A stretch of DNA of 64,000 nt from Artemisia argyi (Eukaryota > Streptophyta > Magnoliopsida > Asterales > Asteraceae). The stretch lies in contig CM060708.1 of assembly GCA_030686995.1 (NCBI GenBank), positions 105,625,350 through 105,689,349 of the forward strand, in the 5' to 3' direction. The stretch's first letter is position 1; each line of letters begins with the position of its first letter. Shown here one piece after another: positions 1 to 11,656 of this stretch. The notes below the pieces were generated by a model that did no database searches, had not been told where the DNA came from, and saw only the letters and a program-made list of their open reading frames with translations. The translations under genes were made by a program, and so were the position numbers.

Positions 1-702
1 ATGCATTTCATGTCTTATCAAAATGAGTGCCTGGTAAACACTCTGTTGGGGCCATTACTATGTCTAGCTTCGGGGTCATGAGCTTAAGAGAGAATGTAGC
101 CTTTTTGTCATTTTTGTCGGTTTACTTTATACTTGTGGCTATTGTACATACAAAATTACTTATAAATTCCCGATACTTTTCATCATTATCACTACTGAAT
201 TACGATGCTTTTGCATCAATCTTATTTCTTTTGTTTATACAAACCAAACTTAATACTTTTGGCAGTGGGTTGTAAACACACAGGTTACAAGTCTCTTATG
301 GCAGGACTTGTAACTGAGTGGATTTACGATGTCTTTGCTGGGAAATCTTTATTTAAAGGAAATGTATTTCATTTTACATTAAACTCTATGAACTCACCAA
401 CCTCGTGTTAATATTTTAGCATGTATTTTTAGGTATTAAGCAATGGCACGCTACAGGAGGTTTTGGCAGGGCATGGCATGGTCATAGAAGACTCTGATAT
501 TCATATGGGGACCGTTTTTAACTATTTTAAGGGCCTACTTCCGCACTACTTTTAACAATGTAAATTCAACATTTTTTTATTTAACTAATTTATTCTAAAT
601 GATTCAAGTGAAAACCATTTTTGAACTTGTGCTGTAATACCAATTGAGTTACACCCCAGCTACACGTATGCTTCTGCCGGACCCGATTTTGGGGGTGTGA
701 CA
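1..702 (+). repeat. E1 5' LTR, 3' portion
   Basis: This is nearly identical to 5937-6638 and ends in the same GGGTGTGACA. It is followed after 3 bases by the primer-binding site, which marks it as the 5' LTR. The first ~2.76 kb lies left of the window. Small reading frames here (for example 27-275) recur in the 3' copy only because the LTR is duplicated, and they are not thought to be genes. Confidence 0.93.
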
Positions 703-705
703 GAT

Positions 706-717
706 TGGTATCAGAGC
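706..717 (+). other. E1 primer-binding site (initiator-Met tRNA type)
   Basis: TGGTATCAGAGC lies 3 bases after the LTR end. It matches the complement of the 3' end of plant initiator-methionine tRNA, the usual primer for minus-strand synthesis in many plant LTR elements. Confidence 0.9.
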
Positions 718-2436
718 TTTGGCTATAGCGAACTAAGTGTTTTTAAAACCTAGACTATAGCTACTTTCAAGAAAACTTAACCCTATGACCGTCACGTGCC
801 TGCCTGCCAAGCTAAAGCCTCATTTGTGGATAGTTGCTGACTTAGGTGATGAGATTTGTGTCTCATTATCTGATATACTATATTCATTTATTATAGTTGA
901 TTACTATAATTGTCTTTCATATAAGCATGCTCATGTATCGTATATGTCACCGCATTATGTTTTCCTTCCATAGTTTCATCAGTTGACCTCGAGTTTGGTC
1001 GCTTGCTTTTGTCTTTCAGGACGTCTTGGTATTTGTGAAAGACATAGTATTAGTATAACTGAGCTGAGTATTTCAAAATTCATGAAACCTCAGTGGAATA
1101 TAGACTGATCATCTATATTCAACCCGGGATAGTGAGATATAGGCTGACCACCTATGTCTGACTCAGAAATGAATTTTGCAACACTGAGAATGGTTATAAT
1201 AAAATTTTGTCTGGAATAAATTCTTTACTCAATTTCCAAATGTTTCATTCATGTGTGTGTATACCCTCGTTGTCAGAACATTCATACTTTTCATCACTTT
1301 GTGAACCACCGATTGGAAGCACGTCAACTTGTCATTTCATCTCATGAACATTTACGTCTATGCACGATACACTTACATCACAGTATTTTCTTTTATCACA
1401 ATCTCATGTTGTCGCAGTTGTCACAGTCTCTTCCCTTCTCACCATCACTATCATTTCCTTTCCCCACCCCCATATATACAAAGAATTAGGTGACACCTTA
1501 TAGATTCCTATGTCACTCATCACTCACTACTCCCTATATTGATAAGTGGATATTATCAATGACCTCCCTAGGAAAGACTTTCCATACCATCTATGAGGAG
1601 GATCCCTCGGTACATTAAGATCATTCAAAACTCAACAGAAATCTCAAGATATCATAAAACCATTCGAACCACTAACACTGGCCTGATCACCAAAAAATTC
1701 CAACATCTGGAAAGTATTGGCTTGACTGGATTATAAAATTCGTTAGATACGAGTGCTCACTAAGCAACACTATAGAGATAAATCCATCCTCTTAACCAAG
1801 ACCATAAATTGAACATGTCCTCACCAATAGACTTTATTCGAACCTGTTAGACACCTATGCATTTGTGCAGACATACATACCTAGCTATTTTATCCTCTTA
1901 ATACTTTCACTTTTAAATGTATTTTTCTCCAAACTACAGTTATACAAAACATATATCTTGTAAGAGATACTTTTTTGAGGCACGTATTTTGATAAGCAGA
2001 TTCCTTTTGGGTAATCTATACAAATCTGTTGGAGGTTAAGAAGTTTTAAACATCAATCTTTGGTAAATCATACTATCCACCTTATGTTGAAAATAGTCCT
2101 ATCTTGCATAACTATTAAATTTTGAAACATCAAGAAAAATGTTACTTAAAAAGCCGGTTACTTAAAATTGTAAATTTATTTACGCAGGGAAGGTTTATGA
2201 ACAAAACACACAAACTCAAAAAAAACCTTGAAAATCGATCACTATATTACATCACTTATACATTTAGGAGTTTGTGAATTGACGACATAGAGCTTGGGGA
2301 AAATCTTAGTAGTGGAGACTAAGCATCGTAGGTGGAGAAAGACTCAATTCATGACATCCTGCGGAGGATCACAACCTTATCCCAATCCTAATCTATTATT
2401 TTCAACAACACCCTTTGACGGACTTAACCTTGTAAG
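718..2436 (+). other. E1 internal region, no intact gene
   Basis: This part has no long open frame. Some segments resemble the E2 interior, for example the 'accacctatgt' stretch near 1150 compared with 50945, and the 'aggaaagactttcc' stretch near 1570 compared with 51155. It is therefore decayed gag/pol DNA of the same lineage rather than unique sequence. Confidence 0.7.
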
Positions 2437-3080
2437 TTTTTCCACAATATTAATGATACCCATTTCAATTATTCCTAATAGAGGAATTTGATTCACCTCG
2501 AACTCCTAGCGATTTCATTAAGATCTCTTTGGAACCACACCACCTATTATCTTCAGACCAATGGTTAGAATTTGAGATTGATTCAAAATAGGAAGATATG
2601 CTCAGAGCATAAGTGATTGACTCTAGAAATGATTGGACTAACCATTTGCCATAACTCAGATTCCTTTACAACCATAATTACCTCACGAGCATAGAGACTA
2701 ACCATTTACCATAAATCAAATTCAGTTGCAACCATAGTCATCGCGCGAGTGTAGAGACTACACCATCTGATGCACTCTATGGTCGAAGTGCCAACATCCA
2801 TTGAAGGATCAAAATTTTGAAAAACCCAACTCACTAGTCCAGCAAGCATTCATGAAATAACCTGGAATTTCCTACAAATCAAGAATCAGTTACAAGTTCG
2901 ATAAGTGTAAACCATTACAACTTCAAGTTGGTAGCCAGATCATGTTGAAAGTTCTGCCTAGGAAAGGTATAATCCATTCAGAAAAATTCAAAACGTTAAA
3001 CCCGATATACATTGGACCATTCAATATTTCAGACAGAGTAGGCCTAGTAGCCGTCAGACTTGAACCTTGTTAGAGCTCAA
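2437..3080 (+). pseudogene. E1 pol relic: integrase core and GPF/Y-like C-terminus
   Basis: Translated piecewise with stops and frameshifts, 2437-2515 resembles the integrase segment with the second catalytic Asp (a PISI-I motif region). Positions 2545-2585 resemble the Y-x-QTNGQ segment, and 2635-2795 the W-x-NHLP ... LYGR segment of Ty3/gypsy integrases. Positions 2970-3065 encode a proline-isoleucine-tyrosine-x-GPF stretch, the GPF/Y-type module after the integrase core. Several stops (near 2490, 2555 and 2660) make it non-functional. The same modules appear at 51590-52585 in E2. Protease, RT and RNase H are missing. The family call comes from motif order, not from a search. Confidence 0.75.
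2637..2756 (+). repeat. 60-bp tandem duplication inside the integrase relic
   Basis: Two adjacent 60-base units (2637-2696 and 2697-2756) both run from ACTAACCATTT to GTAGAG/ATAGAG, with about ten differences between them. The unit corresponds to the NHLP...ETTP segment, which is present once in E2 (about 51818-51880). The unit is exactly 20 codons. Confidence 0.85.
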
Positions 3081-3179
3081 TAGCTTACACGATAAAAATC
3101 ATCATCTTTTCACCAATACAACTTCAGAGACCAACACAAACTGAACTTCAGGACGAAGTTCCTTTTAAGGGGGTGAGAC

Positions 3180-6100
3180 TGTAATAACCCGCATTTTCAT
3201 GACATTTCTCCTATACACTATTCATCATTTACTATTCACCGGTCACTATTCATCATTATACTATTCATCATTTTCGGAGTCAGTTTGTGATTCTGAGAAG
3301 CGTTAATAAATTTTACTATTCATGTGACACTATTCATTCCCGGAGGGAATCACTATTCATGATCATCATTCACCATTACGTAAACTGAGTTTACGGGTCT
3401 TCAAATTCGCATAACCAATGTGGTTTAGCTGCAAATTCATGCATCATTCATTAATGACACTTCATATAGACTGGAATAGTCTACACATCATCATCATCAC
3501 ATTAGTTACTACACGGATATGCATTATTTCTATATACGTATGCTTAAATTGTAATTAACGTTACCACTCGGTTTTTACTACGAACGTATACCCAATACTC
3601 CCTACTACGATCCTAACATATTTTCGTACTCATTATAATAATATAAAAATTATATTATTAATTTACCCGGTGTTTTCGAATCAATTACTATATTTTACGG
3701 TCGGAGCTTATTACTCCGTCGGTTTGCGATATTTCAACCCGATAATTATTTTAACACTCGATTATCGTCAGTTTAAGACTTAGATATTTTTCATACCTCA
3801 TTTGTACAAGAGTTCATATAATAAACTAGAAAACATTTTCTCTCTTTCTCTCTTCATGTGGATCGGCCAAGGAAGAAACACCAAGAAGAACCCATCATTT
3901 TTCAATAATCAAGTGTTTATCAAGTCTTAATCATGATCTAGTTGGGGTTTTGTGCTAAAATCCCTAGGTTACTTATATATAATCTTCTCCAAAAACTCAT
4001 CAAACCATCAAGTAAGTACCTAAATAAATTTCTCTACTTTTTATACTTCCATTTGATATATTTTCAAGATATATTGGTAAAACATGCAAATATACTATGA
4101 TCCATACCACTTATTGTTTATTTTTGTTTATAAACACTAGATCTATAAATTTCACTAATAATCTCATGAGATCCACCAAGATTGGTGATGTTTAGGACCC
4201 CATGACACCCTAAGAAGGTGTATGGTAGGATTGGGTACTTGTGGAGTTGATTTGAGATAGCTTGGTTAAGTTTTGAACAAGCCTCGAACTAGAAAAATTG
4301 ATTTTTTTACAAACTATATAAAGGTTCTGTCCAAAAAAATGAAACGTGGGAAAATCAGTGGGTTTTGGGTAACTTTGAACCAAAGATTTAGAAAATACAT
4401 TCCGAGACGAAACTATGGCCGAAAACGGGGATAAAAATGAGTTAATAACGAAGGAGATATGATTTTCCGAAATTTAACGACGAAAAATATTTTCAAATAT
4501 AGTTGCTGTCCATCTTTGCCAAACGTGGAAACTTCAGGGGTTTCTGGGTAATATTGGGTTAAATATTCAGAAAATACTCTCAAATACGAAACCGTGGCCG
4601 CTTGAATCACTAAAATCCGAGTTACGACGAAAAAGATATGCTATTTTCAAGATTAATGACGAAAACTATATTTTCTAAAAATATTGAATCTGTCCCGATT
4701 TTTCTAGCTAGGAAAACTGAGATTTAATGATATCTAGACTAGCCGAGACCTTGATAAACCTAAAGTATACTTGATTACCTTCGCGGGGATATAAAGAACA
4801 TAGAAAACGGGCTTATAACGAAAAAAATACAAGTGTTTGAAATCCGACGATATATATATATTTCCATCAGCTTTTCTGTTACAATTTTTGCCGCAAAACT
4901 GTCTTCGCAAAGTGCCATATTCACGGCTGTTTTTCTTTATGATCGGATCAGCTTGAGTCCGAGCCGTAGTTTTATGAAATCAAGATCGTCCAACAAGCTT
5001 TTCAAATCAATTGGCCGTTCGTCGAATAGACTTATAACGAATATACTACGATCTCATCTATATACCCGATAAACTATATATATTTTTGACAGCTTTTACT
5101 ATAATAGAATTTTCTAAGTGTTGAACATAATACATTCAAGTAACAACAATGAGAGTCGATTTTTCTCATCGATCAAGACCCGTATAGCCAAAAGTTAAAT
5201 AACACGACTTCAAGATATTGTTACAAGGGTTTCAAAAATGATGAGTTTCATCACTAACCCTTAACGTACAACATTTCGCGACTTGTTTTGCGAGGCCATT
5301 GTGGGCATATTTTCAAGTAATGAAAACGTTATTTTTCGCGACGAAAACCTTATATTTACCGATAGAACGCCAAACAAGGATCGTGGAGTACCGTTTCAAC
5401 ATATTTACATGAAAAGTGGTTATTCACTTAATGAGACGTCAAAAATGTATTTTTCGACGATAAACATTATTTTCAAATTTCACGAGTGGTATCGATAACA
5501 TACGTATTTGCATGTGTAGCATCATTTCATTTCTTACATTAGATCATATCATTCATATTAGGTTGCGGTTAGAGATCGTGCCTCATTTCAGTATATCTAC
5601 TTTTGTCATCGTAGCTATCGCACCAGGTGAGTCATAGCCCCACTTTTACTTGTTTAATGACTTTATAAACTCTTTGGGGGAGATACATGCTTCAATACTT
5701 TTTCTATGTCTTTATACGATTTGAATTACTTATGGGGAAGAATACACTGCTTGAATTATTTTTGTACAATGCCAAAGTATTACAAATTCCATACATTGCT
5801 TAAGTTTCCTTATTACTACCAAGTTAAGTCCCCTTTATTATCATGGACCGTTAATTTTAGTACTAAGCGAGAGTGAGTGAATAGATCTATTGAGGTTGAC
5901 GCCTCCATTCGCGTTTGGGTTGCTCCAACGGGACGAATGCATTTCATGTCTTATCAAATTGAGTGCCTGGTAAACACTCTGTTGGGGCCATTACTATGTC
6001 TAGCTTCGGGGTCATGAGCTTAAGAGACAATGTAGCATTTTTGACATTTTTGTCGGTTTACTTTATACTTGTGGCTATTGTACATACAAAATTACTTATA

Positions 6101-6638
6101 AATTCCCGATACTTTTCATCACTATCACTACTGAATTACGATGCTTTTGCATCAATCTTATTACTTTTGTTTATACAAACCAAACTTATTACTTTTGGCA
6201 GTGGGTTGTAAACACACAGGTTACAAGTCTCTTATGGCGAGACTTGTAACTGAGTTGATTTACGATGTCTTTGCTGGGAAATCTTTATTTAAATGCAATG
6301 TATTTCATTTTACATTAAACTCTATGAACTCACCAACCTCGTGTTGATATTTTAGCATGTATTTTTAGGTATTAAGCAATGGCACGCTACAGGAGGTTTT
6401 GGCAGGGCATGGCATGGTCATAGAAGACTCTGATATTCATATGGGGACCGTTTTTAACTATTTTAAGGGCCTACTTCCGCACTACTTTTAACAATGTAAA
6501 TTCAACATTTTTTTATTTAACTAATTTATTCTAAATGATTCAAGTGAAAACCATTTTTGAACTTGTGCTGTAATACCAATTGAGTTACACCCCATCTACA
6601 CGTATGCTTCCGCTGGACCCGATTTTGGGGGTGTGACA
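3180..6638 (+). repeat. E1 3' LTR, 3459 bp
   Basis: It starts TGTAATAACCCG directly after a purine-rich tract and ends GGGTGTGACA, giving TG...CA termini. Its last 702 bp match the 5' LTR remnant. The length is typical of gypsy elements with very long LTRs. Short ACTATTCA(T/C) repeats fill the first 180 bp, a trait shared with the E2 LTR. The reading frames inside it are not credible genes. Confidence 0.92.
4322..5090 (+). repeat. Degenerate ~180-bp tandem repeats within the E1 LTR
   Basis: Units start near 4328, 4505 and 4690, with a weaker one near 4870. Each begins CTGTCC or similar, followed by an ACGTGGRAAA..TCAG-like stretch, and ends with ATAACGA...GATATG...ACGAAAA. A matching set occurs in the E2 LTR around 47165-47520. 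The divergence is too high to give exact borders. Confidence 0.6.
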
Positions 6639-6800
6639 TTGTTGGGAAAGTTATTTTGGTTGTTAGTTTTGGCTATTTTCTGGTGGCGAATAATTACATA
6701 TATGTGTTTTTGAAGCAATTGTGTGCATGTTCTTCCATTTGAAATCTTTCAGTATGATGAGTTTTTTGTTGCAGATCTAATTAGATCTTTGAGCCTTTGC

Positions 6801-6851
<51 letters not shown>

Positions 6852-8746
6852 ACGAATTTCTTGATATTTTTGTGAAGAGGTTTGCTTATGATTATATCTA
6901 GACCTTATGTGGCTTATGTTTTTAAATAGTTTGTGCACCCTTATGCACATGGCTTTTTGTGGATTTGATAATGATTTTAGCCAACTTAAATCTCTAACAG
7001 GTTATAGTCTAAAAATTCGCTCTAAGTAATTTGGGTTTTCAAAGTTGGTTTTCAACGTATGATTTATTTGTCTCTTGTGTGGTTTAGTTTTGGCATTATG
7101 ATGTTGGTTTCGATTTGTGAGTGTCTATTTAAGATGTGAGATATGGTGTTATTGTGTACATAAACCTTATCAAGCCATGACACTTTTTTCTTCACATTAA
7201 AAACAATAGACTACACAAAAAAATCTCAAACATTTTTTTTCTTTCGCCTTTTTCAGCTACAACCAACATATTATAAAAAGTTTAATATTGTTACATTGTT
7301 ACTTATATCACATGTGACTAGAAATAGACATGAGCATCTAATAGTAGTGCAGTTGTTGCAACTTTAATATGATAACTACACACATAAAAGAAGTAATAGC
7401 CGGAAATACAATACCATACCTACTACTGTAACGGATGCGATGTAACAGATGCACCATAAGTATTATGCGCTGAGTGCGTAAATTGCTTGAACCGTTGCAA
7501 CCGAACATGCTCAAACCAACATGAATTATTTGAGGTCGTCGCTATTCGAAAAAAAATGCACATATACAAAGCTTTAAATATAAAAATACTCAAGAGTAAA
7601 GAAAATAAAGCTAAGGCTTTAGGCCTTAAACTTCGTCTCCGAAGCCTCCGCTTTACGCGGGTACCATGTTATCATATGTATAAAAGAGCCTAAAACTTTG
7701 TGTTAATTTTTAATAATACAAATGATTGTAATTGAAAACATTTAAAACATTGTTGACTTTCGGTCCTTTATAAATAGTTTATAACTTTTTTTTGATACAA
7801 ATGATTGTAACTGAAAACATTTAAAATACAATTAAATAAATAATCATTATTAACTTTCAATTACACAATTTATTAATTATAAGATAGTAAGCTTATTATT
7901 TCAATAAACTTGATTATAATTTGACTCTTGATAGTTATAAAATTAAATACTTCATCAATATTAAGATGCATGTTACAATTTGTAACTTACAAATTTGAGG
8001 TTTTTTCAATAATATTACGATTGTACCATAATTATTAAGTGTGAAAATTAATCTTTTTAAGACTACTATAAAAAGAAGATTTCAAATACTTTATAGTAAT
8101 GTAAGATGAAAATAAAGATTAAGTATGTGACTTTCGTGTTATGCTACAAACAAATATTGTTTGCAAAAACATGATCAAATATGGTTTTCATTTATTAAGT
8201 TTAGTATTTAGATCGTTCAAGCAGTTTAATTTATTGATTTTTATTGTAAGACATTGTCTTTTTAAGCTTACTCGTGCAACTCATTTTGAAATATAAGTAT
8301 CGTGAATTTTACCTTTCATAGTTTCATATGATTTTTGGATATAATATCATATTTTTACTTGATATCATTATTTATATAATTAAAAAATTTCATTTCTAAA
8401 GTAGAAGTTCATACACGTATATTAATAAATTTTTCATCATATTATACGACACGTATACACCATTAACTGATTTTTCATCATATCATACTAACTTAAACAC
8501 GGATAAAACAAAATGAATGCACACAAATACCTACGCTACACCAATTTTTCAAATAATATGCACCGCTGTCGGTAGATGCGGGGTCTTACAGACACTCAAA
8601 ACCATCAATAAGGTTGTCATCATGAAAAACGTATCATCGAAAGATATTTGCTAGCCATAAAATTTTGGTTACACGTATCATCGAAAGATGTTCTAATTCT
8701 CTCAAATCTTCTTCCTAAATCCTTTGATCATAAACATATTAGTTCT
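6639..8746. other. Unassigned AT-rich stretch between E1 and E7
   Basis: No coding region is convincing here. It contains a 49-bp A run (6802-6850). A direct duplication of about 32 bp (7716-7747 and 7795-7827, built around ATGATTGTAA) sits 79 bp apart. A short repeat around ATCATCGAAAGAT occurs near 8635 and 8680. The only mobile-element clue is GGGTCTTACA at 8581-8590, which read on the - strand is TGTAAGACCCC, a common start of plant gypsy LTRs. I found no matching other end. Confidence 0.5.
6802..6850 (+). repeat. Poly(A) tract, 49 bp
   Basis: This is an uninterrupted A run following ...GAGCCTTTGCC. It could be the tail of a LINE, SINE or processed transcript, but I saw no flanking target duplication and no LINE or SINE motif upstream, so it is listed only as a homopolymer. 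Confidence 0.9.
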
Positions 8747-8764
8747 TGTGATAAAATCAAATCA

Positions 8765-8773
8765 AGTATATAC

Positions 8774-8832
<59 letters not shown>
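8765..8832. repeat. (TA)n microsatellite in E7 LTR, left part
   Basis: This is an almost pure TA run. In the other LTR copy the TA run (59579-59738) is continuous; here it is split by the MITE-like insertion at 8833-9252. Confidence 0.9.
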
Positions 8833-8836
<4 letters not shown>

Positions 8837-9249
8837 CTAGATCAAATAAGATCAATCTTAAAGTTGTAAAAATAAGATCCAACTAAAATTTGACAAATGA
8901 CACTCTTGTTAAAATTAAATTAAAATTTTTTATTGAGTACAACTAAAATTGTGAAAGTTCCGATGATTTTCTTTTTTAAAATGACGAAAACAAGGTGATA
9001 CACTTTAAATCAACATGTAATGTATCAGGTTAGGATGATACACTTTGATTCGACATGTAAATTTATAGTTGTGTATCACTAATCTAAATTCATGTATCAT
9101 TTGGTTATTAGTTGCTAAAATGCTAATTCGTATTAATACTTTATTTTTTGTGTATTATTGCTAATATGGTTATCTATAAAATGGTTTTAGTGGTTGTTTA
9201 TACTAGATCTTATTTTTACTACTTTAAGTTTGATCTCACATTAACCCTC

Positions 9250-9252
<3 letters not shown>
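8833..9252. mobile_element. MITE-like element inserted in (TA)n
   Basis: A 420-bp non-TA block is present here and absent from the other E7 LTR copy. Its ends carry an imperfect inverted repeat: a 31-base stretch starting 17 bases inside the left end (about 8850-8880) pairs with the mirror stretch at the right end (about 9205-9235) with 2 mismatches. The outermost 17 bases do not match. TA flanks both ends but proves nothing in a TA tract. There is no coding potential. The family is unknown; a TA-targeting superfamily would fit. Confidence 0.6.

Positions 9253-9339
<87 letters not shown>
9253..9339. repeat. (TA)n microsatellite in E7 LTR, right part
   Basis: This TA run, with one TG interruption, is followed by TACTCAATGAAAACCGC, the same boundary as 59737 onward in the second LTR. 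The reading frame across it (9148-9378) is an artefact of TA repetition. Confidence 0.9.
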
Positions 9340-9340
<1 letters not shown>

Positions 9341-11656
9341 GTATATTACTCAATGAAAACCGCAGGAAATACGGATAACCCGAGGTCGTAGTCCGTGTGA
9401 AGGGTGAATGGAATTTTGAATTCTCGATTCGTGAAACGTGTCGTGAAAGTGGGAAAAAGTAATTTTAATGAGATTACACTACGGAATATGAAAATGAAGC
9501 ACAATTAATCACTTAAGCACGTAATTCAAATAAGGAAACCTAAAAAGCAACGTAAACTTAAAACCGTAAGCTAAAACGCGAAATAAACGTAAACGTGCGA
9601 AATAAAACGTGAAATTTAAGCTATACTACTCCTACGGACTTGAAATAATTTTCCTTAGTTAAAAATGATAAAAGAAAATTTTGAGAAAAAGAAAAATATT
9701 TTTTTGGCTTTTTATTTAATTTTTATGAATTAAAAACTAATTTAAATAATTAAATATTAAAAGAAAATGCAAATTTAAGTGAGAAAAATGCAAAATAAAT
9801 TTTAAAAATTATAAAATAACTAAAAAGTAATTTTAAAACTGAAAATCAATTTTTTTTTTTTGCTTTTTTTTGTAATTTTTAGGAATTTAAATCTATTTAA
9901 AACTAATTAAAAAGTAAGAAAATTCAAATAAAATTGAGATTAAATGGGAAAAATACAAAATTAATTTCTAAAAGTCTAAAATAACTGAAAACTAATTTCT
10001 AAAATATTTTTGGGATTTTTAGGCTTTTTCTGTTTTTTTTGGAATTTTTGGTAATTAAAAGGTATTAAAAATTAAATAATATTGAAAATTAAATAAGAAA
10101 AATAGTAAATGAACTCAGAAAAATATGAAAAATTCAGGGAAATTCTAAATATTATTTTGAACCTAGGAAAAATTTAAAAATTAGAAAATGAGCTCTGAAA
10201 ATGCTTAAAATGCTTAAAAGCTTAAAACAGCTTATGTTGAAGTGCTTATTGATAAGCACTTTGACCAAATCTTAACCAAACTTTGACCAAATGTTTTTAT
10301 GGCTAAATTAAGCTCTAATGGAAAGAGTTAATGCCAAATGATCACAGAAACTCAGGTTAGGGGCTCAAACAGTTGCAATAAGCAATTTGGAAATAAGCAA
10401 AAGCCAAGCAGATAAGTAATGGGCAAAAGCTCAATGGAAACAGTAACTATAGGTGCAAATGAACTAATATAAGCAACAAATCTCAGAATATGAACAACTA
10501 AACACAATTGCAGCCCTGTTACTTGAAATCAGACCTATGTTTGAAACACTCAATAAGACAAGCCTAAGAAGCTGTAAAGTGTAAGCTTTTGGGGGAAAAT
10601 CCTACACAGACATACTGAGAACTCAGAAACACAAGAATCTATAACTATACTACTAAATTGAGGGCCTAATCCTTGCCTAAAACTATGATGAAACAAAATG
10701 GTGCAGGGGACTGAATAAGTCAAACAGTCAATTTAAAGCCAATTTCTAAATGAGCAATTAAGATGTAAACAGAGATTTTCTGATTGAAATTGATTCACAA
10801 GCTACTAATCTCTACAAACTAAATTTCAAAACTAAATTGCAATTAATATTAGATCCTAGAAGTGCTCTCAAAAATCTGACCCCAAAATCTCAATGCAAAC
10901 TGTTTTGACTTTTTGTTTGGAACTTGATTTTGACCAAAATGAAATTCTTCTGCCTAAATCTAAACCTTATTGATATATTAAGCTATTTTTATTGTTGAAT
11001 TACCCTAAATGCAATTATTTAAAGCTAAGATCTAAAGTTGCAGCTACTGAAAATCTAAATTATCTACTGATATGGGCTGAATTTCTAATATCTGACTTTT
11101 TACCTTTAACCTATGAATTAAATGCTTGAACTAAGTTTCCTATGCCTAATGGTGTAATTATGCAGGAAGGAAACAAAAAGATCACACAGAATGCTAATAA
11201 TCCAAACACCCCCTTAATTTAACTGCTACACTAAGACTATGACTTCCAAGCTTAAACTAACCAAACTACTAATAAAAAACTAATGACTAACTATTCTTAA
11301 AGCTCACTGAACACTTAACTCTAACACAGAACCACAAGAACTCAAATGTGCAGTCTAAGCTAAACTAGGCAATATAAGGCAATAAAATGGAATAGTGGCA
11401 CAACTTAGTAAACAAGCTTGAATACTATCAAATCCAATAAAACATGATCAAAAAAGAGCAACAAAACAGTAAACACCTCAATTTCACAGATCTGAATACT
11501 AATGCAATGAAATGACATTAAGAGCTTTAAATTGAAATGAAAAACTTACAATTCCTTCTCTCAGCTGAACAGAGAGATTATTTGAGACTAAACCTATCTT
11601 TAGATAGGCAAATACTACATCCCAGAACCATAAATCACCAATCCTTTAACCATTAT

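Larger units (their letters stand above)
1..6638 (+). mobile_element. E1: Ty3/gypsy LTR retrotransposon, 5' end outside window, pol decayed
   Basis: The 3' 702 bp of the 5' LTR (1-702) is repeated at 5937-6638, the end of a complete 3' LTR. Between them lie a primer-binding site, a decayed integrase and a purine-rich tract (about 3163-3179), so the order LTR-PBS-pol-PPT-LTR sets the + orientation. The internal region is only about 2.48 kb, against 4-6 kb for an autonomous gypsy element. No gag zinc knuckle or reverse transcriptase is visible. E2 (45737-55822) is a relative: LTR ends, internal motifs and the pre-LTR sequence are clearly similar. The target-site duplication cannot be tested because the left flank is missing; the five bases to the right are TTGTT. 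Confidence 0.9.

Noticed and set aside
27..411. Frames repeated at 5963-6347 that might be a duplicated gene
   Set aside because: They are in the E1 LTR copies, with no protein features. They differ between copies at nonsynonymous sites.
706..717. tRNA-like string that might mark a tRNA gene
   Set aside because: Only the short PBS complement is present; no cloverleaf or A/B boxes follow. The same applies to 21533 and 48394.
6639..6850. LINE or SINE 3' end suggested by the 49-bp poly(A)
   Set aside because: No LINE protein motif, Pol III box or flanking target duplication was found.
8648..9378. Small frames rich in Tyr-Ile repeats (8648-8833, 9148-9378; also 59571-59810)
   Set aside because: They are translations of (TA)n microsatellites.
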